Positions 32,131 through 39,998 of a stretch of DNA of 64,000 nucleotides are shown here, piece after piece; the first letter of the stretch is position 1; every line of letters starts with the position of its first letter. Made by a program: the position numbers and the translations under genes. The notes beneath the pieces were generated by a model. It was not told the DNA's origin and searched no databases. It was given only the letters and a program-made list of their open reading frames with translations. The stretch covers positions 1,178,001 to 1,242,000 of the forward strand of contig NZ_SGWY01000001.1 of assembly GCF_004216665.1 (NCBI RefSeq). The letters are read 5' to 3'. Origin of the DNA: Agromyces ramosus (lineage in GTDB: Bacteria; Actinomycetota; Actinomycetes; Actinomycetales; Microbacteriaceae).

Positions 32131-32490
32131 TCACGCAGGGGGCGGCTCGCGGTGGCCGTCCTGAAGTTCCTCCGAGACCGCGCGGAACACGGATTTCGCG
32201 GCTTGGCGGTTCGCGGTGCTCTGCAAGAGCCCTCCAGACATACCCCTTGGCTCCACGGTCAGCTGAAGCACTGAGCCCACGCCCGACGGAACGACTTGGA
32301 TGCGTATCCGCTCTCCAAATCCAGACAGGCTCGCCGCTGTTGTCAGAAGCTCGACGGTCAGCATGAAATCGTCCGAGGCCTTCAGCTTGAACTGCTTCTC
32401 GGCAACCGAACGCAGCGTCGCGTATGCCACTGCCGGCGACACGGGCACGTACCGGTCGTCGCACTGAGGCTTGTATCCAAATAGGGCCAT
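32131..32490 (-). CDS. Hypothetical protein (DUF1499/SRPBCC-like layout)
   Basis: A 119-aa soluble protein. The pattern of an amphipathic start (AYATLRSVAEKQFKLKASDD), alternating strands (LTVELLTTAASLSGFGERIR, IQVVPSGVGSVLQLTVEPRG) and a final helix (SVFRAVSEELQDG) looks like small actinobacterial proteins of the DUF1499 or SRPBCC-like kind, but the match is by pattern only. One Cys in YKPQCDDRYV. ATG 32490 is the natural start. It is convergent with the CHAT operon and has lower G+C than chromosomal neighbours, like the rest of the island. Confidence 0.6.
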   Translation of the reverse strand: MALFGYKPQCDDRYVPVSPAVAYATLRSVAEKQFKLKASDDFMLTVELLTTAASLSGFGERIRIQVVPSGVGSVLQLTVEPRGMSGGLLQSTANRQAAKSVFRAVSEELQDGHREPPPA

Positions 32491-32698
32491 GGCGCGATAT
32501 TAGCCATGTTGATAACTCGATCGAGACTGCTATTCGGAGGGATCACGGCGGATTTCGCCCTTCGCGTTGGCGCGCCAAAGTCGTGCCCCGCGGTTATTCC
32601 GCGCATCCGCTTGCGGACGTCCGCAAGCGAACCCAAGGATCGTCTTGCGTGCGCTAATCGTCTGCTCTCTGCTCGGGCCCGCCTCTACTGTTGCTTCC
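32491..32698. other. Intergenic region holding a long palindrome
   Basis: About 200 bp with no gene, containing the 22-bp perfect palindrome at 32608-32629 and presumably the promoter for the gene on each side. Confidence 0.5.
32608..32629. repeat. 22-bp perfect palindrome
   Basis: CGCTTGCGGAC is followed directly by its reverse complement GTCCGCAAGCG with no spacer, giving a perfect 22-bp dyad. The GCGGACGTCC core recurs in the island near 32075. A spacer-less dyad suits a symmetric DNA-binding dimer better than an RNA hairpin. Confidence 0.7.
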
Positions 32699-33241
32699 GT
32701 GAATCGGCAGCGCGAACCCGACTTCGAAGACAACTGGCGGGTTTTCGATGAGGTCGTCGCGTAGACTCGCGACCTGGTCGGTTCCGACGGCACTGAGGAC
32801 CTCGGCTACGTCCACAGCGGCCGAATCGGCGTCTACGATGTCGAACCGCTCAACCCCCGCGCGCGACGTATCAACATCATTGCCGAGCAGTTCTTCATCG
32901 TGACTGTCGGCGATGACGGCGGGCGCTGGGAATTGAGCTACACGGATGAGGACATCGCCCTCGCACGGCGCATCATCGCCGCCGCCGTGGCAGGCAGAAT
33001 CGAGGAGCGCAAGGCGTTCGGACGCTCCCGCGTGGTCGTCACGTTTGAGGACGGCGAGACCATCGGCGAGACCGGCTACTCCGGATGCGCGTCGCTGGTG
33101 GTGCCGCAGCCGGGATGGACTCGATGGGGCGAAGGGATCCGCTACGAGCCATTCGGTCGTCATAGTCCGACGAGGGCAAGCACCAACGGCACGATCTTCG
33201 ATGCTCGGAGATCTGTTGTTGCGGTAACTCCAGTCTGCTAG
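32699..33241 (+). pseudogene. Hypothetical gene interrupted by an in-frame TAG
   Basis: From GTG 32699 the frame reads VNRQREPDFEDNWRVFDEVV, meets TAG at 32762-32764, and then continues in the same frame as a coherent protein: TRDLVGSDGTEDLGYVHSGR, AEQFFIVTVGDDGG, RWELSYTDEDIALARRII and VVVTFEDGETIGETGYSG up to 33241. Together these would be about 180 residues. No start codon with a ribosome site occurs soon after the TAG; the first GTG is at 32900. No family is recognised. Either a nonsense mutation or a short downstream ORF from 32900. Confidence 0.5.
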
Positions 33242-33768
33242 GCCGTAGTTCGCGCGGTGTCCGATCAGGGTCCTCGTGCGTCCATGGTCCGCGCCGAGCC
33301 GAACGTTCGCTTGTGCGCGAATGATGCGATGCCCGCATACCTCGCCCGGTGAAGATGCCCGCTCAGGTACGCCAACCGCAACAGGGATGTCCGTCTGGAA
33401 GGTCGACTCACGGGACAGGGTCGCCCGAGGCCTCTCGAGAGCCGTGCCCACATTTTGCCCACGACTGACCACCACTGATCGGGACACACGGTGATCACGT
33501 TGCCGCCGAATGCCCCGGATTCATTGGGCAGACAATCCCGACCCCCGAGACTAGGCGGCATCCGAGCCGACTGAAAATCGGAAGGTCACCGACTAGAGCG
33601 GTGAGAGCATTCGGGGGAAATCGACCTCGGGTCGGTATGGGTCGCGCACCAATGCGGCGATCACCCAGTGACTCATCCGTCAATAATCCGACGCCTGCTT
33701 CGTCTGAATCTAGCGACTGCAGACCCGGCCAGGGGAGGTTGGTTGGACCGAATCAGGAAGGACCGCAG
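33242..33768. other. Regulatory region upstream of the integrase
   Basis: More than 500 bp without a credible gene. It holds the inverted pair of TGTGGGCA repeats (33445-33463), two hairpins at 33567-33581 and 33587-33603, and ends with GGAAGGA just before the integrase start. No excisionase-like protein is visible. Confidence 0.5.
33445..33463 (-). repeat. Paired TGTGGGCA repeats, candidate integrase arm site (upstream of int)
   Basis: TGCCCACA (33445-33452) and TGCCCACG (33456-33463), i.e. TGTGGGCA-type units on the minus strand at 11-bp pitch. Over 24 bp the site matches the left-end copy at 22 positions, in inverted orientation. Confidence 0.6.
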
Positions 33769-34899
33769 TTGGCGACGATCAGCGCGTACGAAACGGCGAA
33801 TGGCCGACGGTACCGAGTCCGCTACCGGAAGCCAGATCGCACTCAGACCGATAAGCGGGGCTTCAAGACCAAGCGGGAAGCGGAGCTCTTTGCGTCATCC
33901 GTCGAAGTCGCGAAGGCCCGCGGAGAGTTCATCGACGCTACCGCAGCTCGGGCAACCATTGGAGTTCTCGGCGCTGAATGGCTCGCCACGCAGACGCATT
34001 TGAAACCGTCGACCGCACGATCGATCGAGAGCGCATGGCGTGTTCACGTCGAGCCCGTCTGGGGTGGACGGGCGGTCGCAGACGTACGGCACAGCGAGGT
34101 CCAAACATGGGTGACGAGACTCGCCAGGACCAAGAGCGCTACGACGGCAAAGCGGGCGCATGGAATCCTTTCGTCGATCCTTCAACGAGCGGAGAAGGAC
34201 CGTCGAGTCGCAACCAATGCTGCACGTGGGGTGAATCTTCCCCGCAAGAAGGCACGGAAGCACATCTACCTCTCCCATAATCAGGTGGACGCGTTGGCGA
34301 GCAACGCAGGCGAGCAGGCGACGCTCGTGAGATTCCTCGCATACACGGGCCTGCGCTGGGGTGAGGCCACGGCGCTCAGAGTTCGCGATCTCGATCTACT
34401 CCGGCTGAGGGCGAGCGTCGTCGAGAATGCTGTGCGGGTCGGCGGTCGGATAGTCGTAGGAACGCCCAAGTCGCATCGGAGTCGGTCAGTTCCGATCCCT
34501 CAGTTCCTCGCAGAATCAGTGAGTCGTCTTTGCGAGGGCAAATCTCGAGACGCGCTGCTTTTCGGCGACGGTGGCTACTACGTGCGGCCGCCCAGCTCCC
34601 AGTCGGGCTGGTTCGAGAGAGCCGTGCGCGCGACGATGGCTGCGGACGTCTCCTTCGAGCGTGTCACGCCCCACGACCTACGGCACACAACGGCCAGCCT
34701 GGCGATTAGCGCAGGCGCCAACGTCAAAGCGGTGCAACGAATGCTGGGTCATGCCTCTGCGGCGATGACGCTGGACATCTACGCTGACCTCTTCGACGAC
34801 GACCTCGATGCGGTTGGAGCAGCCTTGAATCATGCGGCTGGAGCGGCAACTGTGGGCAGAATGTGGGCAAACGGTCGCGAGTCAACTGCCGTGAGCTAG
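33769..34899 (+). CDS. Tyrosine-type site-specific integrase
   Basis: Integrase of the element, 376 aa from TTG 33769. An N-terminal AP2-like/arm-binding region (ISAYETANGRRYRVRYRKPD and KTKREAELFASSVEVAKARG) is followed by the SAM-like core-binding domain and the catalytic domain. The active residues are present: Arg196 in TGLRWGE, His302-x-x-Arg305 in HDLRHT, His328 in LGHAS and Tyr338 in LDIYADLF. GGAAGG lies 6 nt before TTG 33769; an ATG/GTG-initiated extension to 33601 is low-complexity and less likely. The stop lies 41 bp from attR. It would integrate and excise the 15-kb element. Confidence 0.93.
   Translation: MATISAYETANGRRYRVRYRKPDRTQTDKRGFKTKREAELFASSVEVAKARGEFIDATAARATIGVLGAEWLATQTHLKPSTARSIESAWRVHVEPVWGGRAVADVRHSEVQTWVTRLARTKSATTAKRAHGILSSILQRAEKDRRVATNAARGVNLPRKKARKHIYLSHNQVDALASNAGEQATLVRFLAYTGLRWGEATALRVRDLDLLRLRASVVENAVRVGGRIVVGTPKSHRSRSVPIPQFLAESVSRLCEGKSRDALLFGDGGYYVRPPSSQSGWFERAVRATMAADVSFERVTPHDLRHTTASLAISAGANVKAVQRMLGHASAAMTLDIYADLFDDDLDAVGAALNHAAGAATVGRMWANGRESTAVS
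34851..34869 (+). repeat. Paired TGTGGGCA repeats, candidate integrase arm site (end of int)
   Basis: TGTGGGCA at 34851-34858 and 34862-34869, 11 bp apart, inside the last codons of the integrase gene (encoding VGRMWAN) and about 70 bp from attR. Confidence 0.6.
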
Positions 34900-34939
34900 A
34901 GACTTCCGCAGAGTTACAGGCCACACGGCACTCGTACGC

Positions 34940-34965
34940 CGGGCAGGACGGTGGGGTGGGAACCC
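34940..34965 (+). repeat. attR: right copy of the 26-bp direct repeat
   Basis: Identical over 26 bp to 19917-19942 and in the same orientation. Unlike the left copy, it continues rightward into sequence that completes a 13-bp hairpin, so the chromosomal target before integration was probably this hairpin. Confidence 0.8.
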
Positions 34966-34982
34966 TACCTCCCACCCCACCG
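34949..34982. terminator. Strong GC hairpin overlapping attR
   Basis: CGGTGGGGTGGGA (34949-34961) pairs with TCCCACCCCACCG (34970-34982) across an 8-nt loop. It looks like a bidirectional terminator of the old chromosome. From 34983 to 35208 there is nothing else I can identify. Confidence 0.55.
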
Positions 34983-35208
34983 CGGCCTCCCAGGGAGGCC
35001 TCTCCCGCCGAGCGACCCGAACTGAGCTCGGCGAGCACGACCCGAGGGATCGACCGAAATCGGGCCCAGGTCGTCGACGCACGACGAACCAGTCGGGTTC
35101 GGGCCGACTCGGGTTTGGTCGAATCGTAACTGCGGCACCGGCCGCGCGCATCGCCCCGAATGAGGGTCAAAGCGTTCGTGCAGGGTTCACGCGACGCCGT
35201 TGCCGGGG

Positions 35209-35502
35209 CTAGGCCGGCCAGTCGACGGATGCCTCGTAGCCGCCGTGCTCCCGCAGGTAGGCGGCGATGAACGGGCACTTCGGCACGATCCGCTCGCCGC
35301 GCGCGACGGCGTCGTCGAGCACGAACCTGGCGAGGCGCGTGCCGAGACCCTGGCCCTCGTACTCGGGGCGGACGATGGTGTGGGTGAACGTGATGCGTCC
35401 CGGCTCGGCGCGGAACTCCGCGTAACCGGCGAGTTCGCCATCGACGGTCAGCTCGTAGCGCCGCGTGTCCTCGTTGCGCTCGATGGCGATGGTGTCGTTC
35501 AT
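35209..35502 (-). CDS. GNAT-type N-acetyltransferase, YidJ/YjdJ-like
   Basis: A 97-aa minimal acetyltransferase of the Gcn5-related YjdJ class. It contains the acetyl-CoA loop RPEYEGQGLGTRLARFVLDD (Q/R-x-x-G-x-G/A) and the short C-terminal motif IVPKCPFIAAYLREH, whose P-x-C-P-F-x-x-x-(Y/W) is the mark of this group. Length matches the family (about 90-100 aa). The substrate is unknown. ATG 35502; the right boundary of the integrated element lies 244 bp beyond its stop codon. Confidence 0.87.
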   Translation of the reverse strand: MNDTIAIERNEDTRRYELTVDGELAGYAEFRAEPGRITFTHTIVRPEYEGQGLGTRLARFVLDDAVARGERIVPKCPFIAAYLREHGGYEASVDWPA

Positions 35503-35617
35503 GCACTCCTCCGACGTCGGACGGCCCCGGGCGGGATCCCGGGCTCCCCTCCATCACAACACGTTCGGGCCCCGTCGGCATTCCGCGCTGCGAGGTGGTG
35601 GACGGAGGCTCGCGCGG

Positions 35618-36874
35618 TCAGGCGGTCGCCGCGGCGTCGGGCGGATCGTCGGCTCCGTCCCTCCGCAACGCGCGGCGGACGTCGTGGGACGCGGCGGTGC
35701 GGGTCGTCGGACGCGGAACGCGTGAGGGGATCCGTCCGGGCGGAGTCCGCCGAGTCGTCGCCCGCGCCGCCGGGTGCTCGGCCGCTCCGGCGACCGGGTG
35801 CCGTGCGCCGGCTCGGGCGGGGACGAGATGCCGACCGGTCGCGGCATCCGTCGTCGCGGGGGTCGAGTGCGTGATCGCCACCAGCGCGATGAGCCACGCG
35901 AACACGAGCGTGAACGCGACGATCTCGAACACGGTGAGGTTGAACACGCCGATGCCGTCGTAGGCGATCATCGCGACCACCTCGATCGCGATCGACAGGT
36001 AGGAGCCGGCCACGAGCGAGCGCGGCATTCGCCGGGCCCACAGCTGCACGCCGAGGCAGAGCGCGGCGAACGACGCGGCGGCGGTCGCCGCGGCGGCGTT
36101 GTGCAGGTCGGTCGCACCGTCGATCGGCACGAGGCCGACCCCCACGAGGCTGACGCCGATCAGCACGATGAGTGCACGCATCGCCACGAGCCCGCCTCGG
36201 CGCGCCTCGAACCTGGGCTCGGCCACCGCCCGGGTGAGGCCGGCGGACATCGCGGCGATGCCCGCGCCCGAGACCACGATCGCGATGTTGAAGCACGCGG
36301 CGGCGATGTCGTCGGACGTGCCGAGCGTGCTGAAGTTGTGCGTCCACCATTCGCCGGTGGGCGTGATGCTCATGCTCGCGAGGCTCCCGACGGCGAGGAG
36401 CATCGCGATGAGGTTGAACGTGCGATAGGCCTCGTGCTCGATGGCGTGCCGGTGCAGGCGGAAGGTTCCGAGACCCAGTCCGGCGCCCAGCAGGATCGCC
36501 GCGAGCGAGTGGCCGCCCGGGAACACGTCGAACGCCTCGCCCGTGAAGTGCACGCCGAGCACGGCGATGGCACCCCAGGTGAGCCCGTTCGCGCGTGCGC
36601 GTGCGTCCCGGCCGAGGCCCGGCAGCCCGAGGTGCGCGAGCGTGGCGATGCCGGCACGGGATGCCGAGGCCACCACGAGCGCCGCACCGACGGCGGCGCC
36701 GGCCGTGATCGCCGGCAACGCCCAGACGAGGTCGGCGGCGTGCATCGCGACGCCCGGGGCCGCGTCCATGCCCCCGCCGCCGTGCGCACGCCCGGCAGCG
36801 AAGGCCGAGGTGAACTCGTGGAACACGACGATCGCCACGGCCATCGCGATGAGCAGGGCGGAGCCACGCCGCAT
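35618..36874 (-). CDS. Polytopic membrane protein (DUF998-like)
   Basis: About 418 aa with ten or more hydrophobic helices between residues 7 and ~345 and a 70-residue Arg/Pro/Thr-rich tail. The segments GEWWTHNFSTLGTSDDIAAACF and GATDLHNAAAATAAASF place His-Asn after an acidic residue twice, as in DUF998-type proteins, which usually carry one such half. The role is unknown. ATG 36874 starts just before helix 1; the frame continues upstream to 37036 with disordered sequence, so a longer form is possible. It is followed by the YjdJ-like gene on the same strand, 115 bp away. Confidence 0.7.
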   Translation of the reverse strand: MRRGSALLIAMAVAIVVFHEFTSAFAAGRAHGGGGMDAAPGVAMHAADLVWALPAITAGAAVGAALVVASASRAGIATLAHLGLPGLGRDARARANGLTWGAIAVLGVHFTGEAFDVFPGGHSLAAILLGAGLGLGTFRLHRHAIEHEAYRTFNLIAMLLAVGSLASMSITPTGEWWTHNFSTLGTSDDIAAACFNIAIVVSGAGIAAMSAGLTRAVAEPRFEARRGGLVAMRALIVLIGVSLVGVGLVPIDGATDLHNAAAATAAASFAALCLGVQLWARRMPRSLVAGSYLSIAIEVVAMIAYDGIGVFNLTVFEIVAFTLVFAWLIALVAITHSTPATTDAATGRHLVPARAGARHPVAGAAEHPAARATTRRTPPGRIPSRVPRPTTRTAASHDVRRALRRDGADDPPDAAATA

Positions 36875-37036
36875 CGCGGCTCCGCCGCGAACCAGGCGCT
36901 CGGCGGGCGATGCGGGTTCACCGATCGGCCGACCGTGCCCCCCACGGTCGGCGCTGCCGGAGCGGACCGCACCTCGTCGCTGCCGTTCACCCCGGTTCGA
37001 CGACACCGGGAGACCCCCGGCACGCGCACCCCTCAT

Positions 37037-37243
37037 TATCCGAACTCTCGATCACGGGACCCAGATGTGTGCCGAGCATAGCCGGGGCGCGCGGCGCGTG
37101 GCACGGGCGGTCGGCGGCGCACCCGCCGATGTTCGGCGGATTCCCAGCCTCCGACGCACGAATCCCTGATGAAACGGCTCATCTGGCCCCCGAGCGGGGG
37201 TGGCACGGCTTCCGGGTGGTGGCTCAGCCGACGCGTGCGGGCG
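37037..37243. other. Intergenic region
   Basis: About 200 bp between two leftward genes. No hairpin terminator or promoter stands out apart from CATTATCC near 37033-37040, which on the minus strand reads GGATAATG and could be the -10 of the DUF998-like gene in its longer form. Confidence 0.35.
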
Positions 37244-37435
37244 TCAGCGCGGGAAGCGGTCGAGCTGACGTTGCCCGGTCGGTTCGCGAGTGGTCATGCT
37301 CTCCGTGATGCTCAGCGGCACGGTCGCCAACGCGAGCACGATGACCACCGCCGCCACGAAGGCCAGCAGCAGCTGCACGGCCCGTCGATCACTCAGCGGG
37401 TCGGGGGTGCGTTGCGCCGATGTCAATTCGTTCAC
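37244..37435 (-). CDS. Small single-pass membrane protein
   Basis: A 63-aa protein with one helix (VQLLLAFVAAVVIVLALATV) preceded by a short polar segment (TSAQRTPDPLSDRRA) and followed by a basic/polar tail (TTREPTGQRQLDRFPR). It is not assigned to a family. GTG 37435 is chosen because GGAG lies about 8 nt upstream; ATG 37468 is in frame. It is a typical small membrane-bound peptide of Actinobacteria; no function can be given. Confidence 0.55.
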   Translation of the reverse strand: MNELTSAQRTPDPLSDRRAVQLLLAFVAAVVIVLALATVPLSITESMTTREPTGQRQLDRFPR

Positions 37436-37681
37436 TCGGTCGTCTCCGTTTCGCGTCGGGGTTCGCACACGGCGGATCGCCGGGGACGGTGGCTCGTGGG
37501 ACGGCGACGGGCTTCGCGGCCGAGATCACACAGACTGACCGGGACCTCGAGAAGCCCGAGACCGGCCAGCCTGCCATCGGGCTGGTTCCCCACGACCCGA
37601 TGTCTCATGTCTATCGGGCGGGCAGCCGAGAAGCGAGCCCTTGACTCCGCCGGAGATGCGTGCCCGCGCACCCGACGACAA

Positions 37682-37717
37682 AGGCCCCGGGTCACGCGAT
37701 CGCGTGACCCGGGGCCT
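37682..37717 (-). terminator. Perfect palindromic terminator after tRNA-Arg
   Basis: A 36-bp perfect palindrome with half-site AGGCCCCGGGTCACGCGA, ending on the minus strand in GGCCTTTGT. It begins 19 bp after the 3' end of the tRNA. Confidence 0.85.
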
Positions 37718-37735
37718 GTACTGTCTCAACCAGTG

Positions 37736-37808
37736 TGCGCCCGGAGGGATTCGAACCCCCAACCTTCTGATCCGTAGTCAGATGCTCTATCCGTTGAGCT
37801 ACGGGCGC
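37736..37808 (-). tRNA. tRNA-Arg (anticodon ACG)
   Basis: A 73-nt cloverleaf on the minus strand. Acceptor GCGCCCG/CGGGCGC closes the ends, the D arm contains AGCTCAACGGATAGAGC, the anticodon arm is TCTGA-CTACGGA-TCAGA (anticodon ACG) and the T arm is GGGGG-TTCGAAT-CCCTC, with one G-U or mismatch at most. No CCA is encoded. The ACG anticodon is the substrate for inosine formation by TadA, whose gene lies at about 15 kb. Confidence 0.97.
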
Positions 37809-37929
37809 ATGGGATGTCGCCCTCGCATCCGTGCGATCAGGCAACCACGCCACTCTATCCCACGCGGTTCGATCTCGCCAATCGAGCGGCGGGGTACCAG
37901 GGGGCCGGGGCGCTCCCCTCGAGGCGCAG

Positions 37930-37963
37930 GGAACGCCCCGCCCATTCGCGAGCGGGGCGTTCC
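37930..37963 (-). terminator. Hairpin terminator after the secreted-protein gene
   Basis: GGAACGCCCCGC (37930-37941) pairs perfectly with GCGGGGCGTTCC (37952-37963), 12 bp with a 10-nt loop, 21 bp after the stop of the gene ending at 37984. Confidence 0.75.
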
Positions 37964-37983
37964 GAGCGCTGCGTTCGACCGAC

Positions 37984-38415
37984 TCAGAATTCGACGCCGC
38001 ACGCGGCGTAGCTGCCGAAGATCTGCTCGCCGTAGGCGGCGAAGGCGTGATCGATGCCCTTGCCGTCGGTGGAGTGCGAGAGGTTCGGGTTGTGCGCGGC
38101 GATGACGCCGTCCTGGCCGACGGCGCCCTTCACCATCACGGTGAACGAGGCGGGCGCGCCGGTTCCAGCGTAGGCCGCCTTGATGCAGTCGGCCTGCTGC
38201 TGGGTGAGCACGCCGCCGGTCACGTCGCCCTGGATCGCGTCGGAGACGACGAGCGTGAACCAGGCCTGCGAGTTGGCGCCGGCCTTGGCGTCGCCCTTGT
38301 CGGAGCGGCTGGGGTTGTAGCACTCGTGCGCGTAGGCGGCGGCTCCGGTGCCGAGCGCCAGCGCCGCGGCGAGCGCGACCCCCGCGCCCACGTTGGTCAG
38401 TGTCCTGGAGAACAT
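37984..38415 (-). CDS. Secreted protein of unknown function
   Basis: A 143-aa protein with a Sec signal peptide (MFSRTLTNVGAGVALAAALA, cleavage probably after AYA before HECYN). The mature domain starts HECYNPSRSDKGDAKAG and contains three Cys (HECYN, QQADCIK, AACGVEF) plus repeated A-F/F-A patterns around GDVTGGVLTQQQADCIKAAY. I do not recognise a family. The N-terminal HEC-type mature end could bind a metal if exposed, but this is speculation. ATG 38415 has AAGGA upstream; a clear terminator follows. Transcribed alone. Confidence 0.75.
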   Translation of the reverse strand: MFSRTLTNVGAGVALAAALALGTGAAAYAHECYNPSRSDKGDAKAGANSQAWFTLVVSDAIQGDVTGGVLTQQQADCIKAAYAGTGAPASFTVMVKGAVGQDGVIAAHNPNLSHSTDGKGIDHAFAAYGEQIFGSYAACGVEF

Positions 38416-38557
38416 GGTGTCCTTTCGGGTGGCGAATGGCGCGACGGAATATCGCGTCATCCTCCACCGTGGCCCTGCGGCATGTGCCATGTCACCGTGC
38501 TGGCCCCGATTCCGCCGCCCCAATCCGGGGGGCACGCTCCGCTTTGCGGATGGCGGT

Positions 38558-38956
38558 TCACGCGTCGGCGTGGTCGGGCCGCAGCGCGTCGAGGGCCGCC
38601 AGCTGCCGGCGGTTCGCGACCTGCCGGTACGACGTCTCGATCACCTCGGCGAGCAGGTTCCAGTCGGTGTCGGGCGCATCGAGGTCGACGCCGAGCCAGC
38701 GGTTCCGGTCGTAGTACGGCGCTCCGTAGAAGCGGCCGTCTTGGACGAGCGCGAGGTGCTCCTGGGGGTCGGTCTTCACGATGATCGAGAGCGGGTTGTC
38801 GGCGATCGCGGCCACGTGCACGAAGATCGGCTTGGCGGCACGGAAGGTGGGCCGGCCCCACGCCTCGACCTCGACGACCTCGGGCAGCGCGAAGCAGATC
38901 CGGCGCACGCGTTCGACGAGCGGATGCTCCGGATCGACCACTCGCGGATGCTCCAC
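38558..38956 (-). CDS. MmcQ/YjbR family protein
   Basis: A 132-aa cytoplasmic protein of the MmcQ/YjbR fold (double-stranded-DNA-binding CyaY-like). It has the family's features: a first helix with the conserved ICFALPEVVEVEAWGRPTFR, a strand pair IFVHVAAIADNPLSIIVKTD, and the late motif HLALVQDGRFYGAPYYDRNR followed by WLGVDLD. The biological role is unknown in most bacteria. ATG 38956. It follows the sugar ABC permease gene on the same strand by 52 bp, which could be chance rather than an operon. Confidence 0.85.
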   Translation of the reverse strand: MEHPRVVDPEHPLVERVRRICFALPEVVEVEAWGRPTFRAAKPIFVHVAAIADNPLSIIVKTDPQEHLALVQDGRFYGAPYYDRNRWLGVDLDAPDTDWNLLAEVIETSYRQVANRRQLAALDALRPDHADA

Positions 38957-39008
38957 GGGCGCCAGCCTACGCCGACGCCCGCGGCATCCGTCGTGCCCGC
39001 GGCATCCG

Positions 39009-39998
39009 TCAGCCCTTGACCGCGCCGCCCAGGCCGGCGGATCGCAGGAACACGCCCTGGAACACGAGGAACAGCACCACCGGGATGAGCGTCGAGATCG
39101 CGAGCGCGGCGAGGAACACGTCGAGCTCGATCGACTGCTGCACCGCCGGGAGCCGCACCGACAGCGGCTGCACCGCCGGGTCGGGGAGGACGAGCATCGG
39201 CCAGAGGAAGTCCTTCCACGCGGCGATGATCGCGAACACCGAGACGACGCCGAGGATCGGCTTCGACATCGGCAGCACGATCGACCAGAACAGGCGGAAC
39301 GGGCCGGCCCCGTCGGTCTTCGCCGCCTCGAACACCTCGCGCGGCAGGGCGTCGAAGAAGCGCTTCACGAGCAGGATGTTGAACGCGTTCGCCGCGGCCG
39401 GCAGCCACACCGCGAGGTAGTTGTTGAGCAGCGACACGTCGCCGAGCAGCGGCGGGTTCACGATCGTGAGGTACAACGGCACGAGCAGCACGACGGCGGG
39501 GATGAACAGCGTCGCGAGGATCGCGCCGTTGAGGATCGGGGCGTACCTCGGCCGCAGCACCGACAGCGCGTAGCCCGCCGTCGTCGCGACCAGCAGCTGG
39601 AAGAACCAGGAACCCGCGGCGATCACGATCGTGTTCCAGAAGAACTGGTCGATGTGCACGTCGTTCCACGCCTGCGGGAGGTTCGCCCAGTCGATCCCGT
39701 TCGGCCAGAGCGCGAGCGGCTGGCGCAGCGTGTCCTGCGTCGGCGTGACGGCGGACTTCGCGAGCCAGAGCAGTGGGCCGAGTCCGGCGATCACGAGGCC
39801 GACGAAGAGCACGAAGTGCACGCCGCCCATCCCGACCTTGACGCCGCGGTTCTTGCGGTCGTGGTCCGACACGATGCCGCGGTCGCCCGTCTCGTCGGGA
39901 CGACGAGCCGCTCGCCGACGGCCGATGACGCCGCGCAGGCCGCTCGCCGCATGCGGGGCGTCGACCCCTTCGAAGACGGGTGGCTGGGTCGTCGTCAT
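39009..39998 (-). CDS. Carbohydrate ABC transporter permease (MalG-type)
   Basis: Second membrane subunit of a CUT1 sugar importer, 329 aa with six helices after a 60-residue Arg-rich start. The EAA loop that docks to the ATPase is EAAKTDGAGPFRLFWSIVLP. ATG 39998 overlaps the stop of the preceding permease gene (ATGA). With the substrate-binding protein, first permease and GH13 enzyme it forms a leftward operon under a LacI-type repressor. No ATP-binding subunit is in the cluster; CUT1 importers often share an MsiK-type ATPase encoded elsewhere. Confidence 0.93.
   Translation of the reverse strand: MTTTQPPVFEGVDAPHAASGLRGVIGRRRAARRPDETGDRGIVSDHDRKNRGVKVGMGGVHFVLFVGLVIAGLGPLLWLAKSAVTPTQDTLRQPLALWPNGIDWANLPQAWNDVHIDQFFWNTIVIAAGSWFFQLLVATTAGYALSVLRPRYAPILNGAILATLFIPAVVLLVPLYLTIVNPPLLGDVSLLNNYLAVWLPAAANAFNILLVKRFFDALPREVFEAAKTDGAGPFRLFWSIVLPMSKPILGVVSVFAIIAAWKDFLWPMLVLPDPAVQPLSVRLPAVQQSIELDVFLAALAISTLIPVVLFLVFQGVFLRSAGLGGAVKG

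Larger units (their letters stand above)
19917..34965. mobile_element. 15-kb integrative element with integrase at its right end
   Basis: The segment lies between two direct copies of a perfect 26-bp repeat, contains a tyrosine integrase whose stop codon is 41 bp from the right copy, and has lower and less even G+C than its flanks. It carries an IS5-type insertion, transposase debris, several orphan membrane/secreted proteins and the CHAT protease operon. No replication, conjugation or capsid gene is seen, so it is a genomic island or defective integrative element rather than a complete ICE or prophage. Confidence 0.8.

Noticed and set aside
33567..33603. A tRNA-Phe-like anticodon arm (CCGA-CTGAAAA-TCGG) followed by a 5-bp stem with 7-nt loop.
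   Set aside because: No D arm, no TTCGA loop and no acceptor stem at the right distance. Kept as two hairpins upstream of the integrase.
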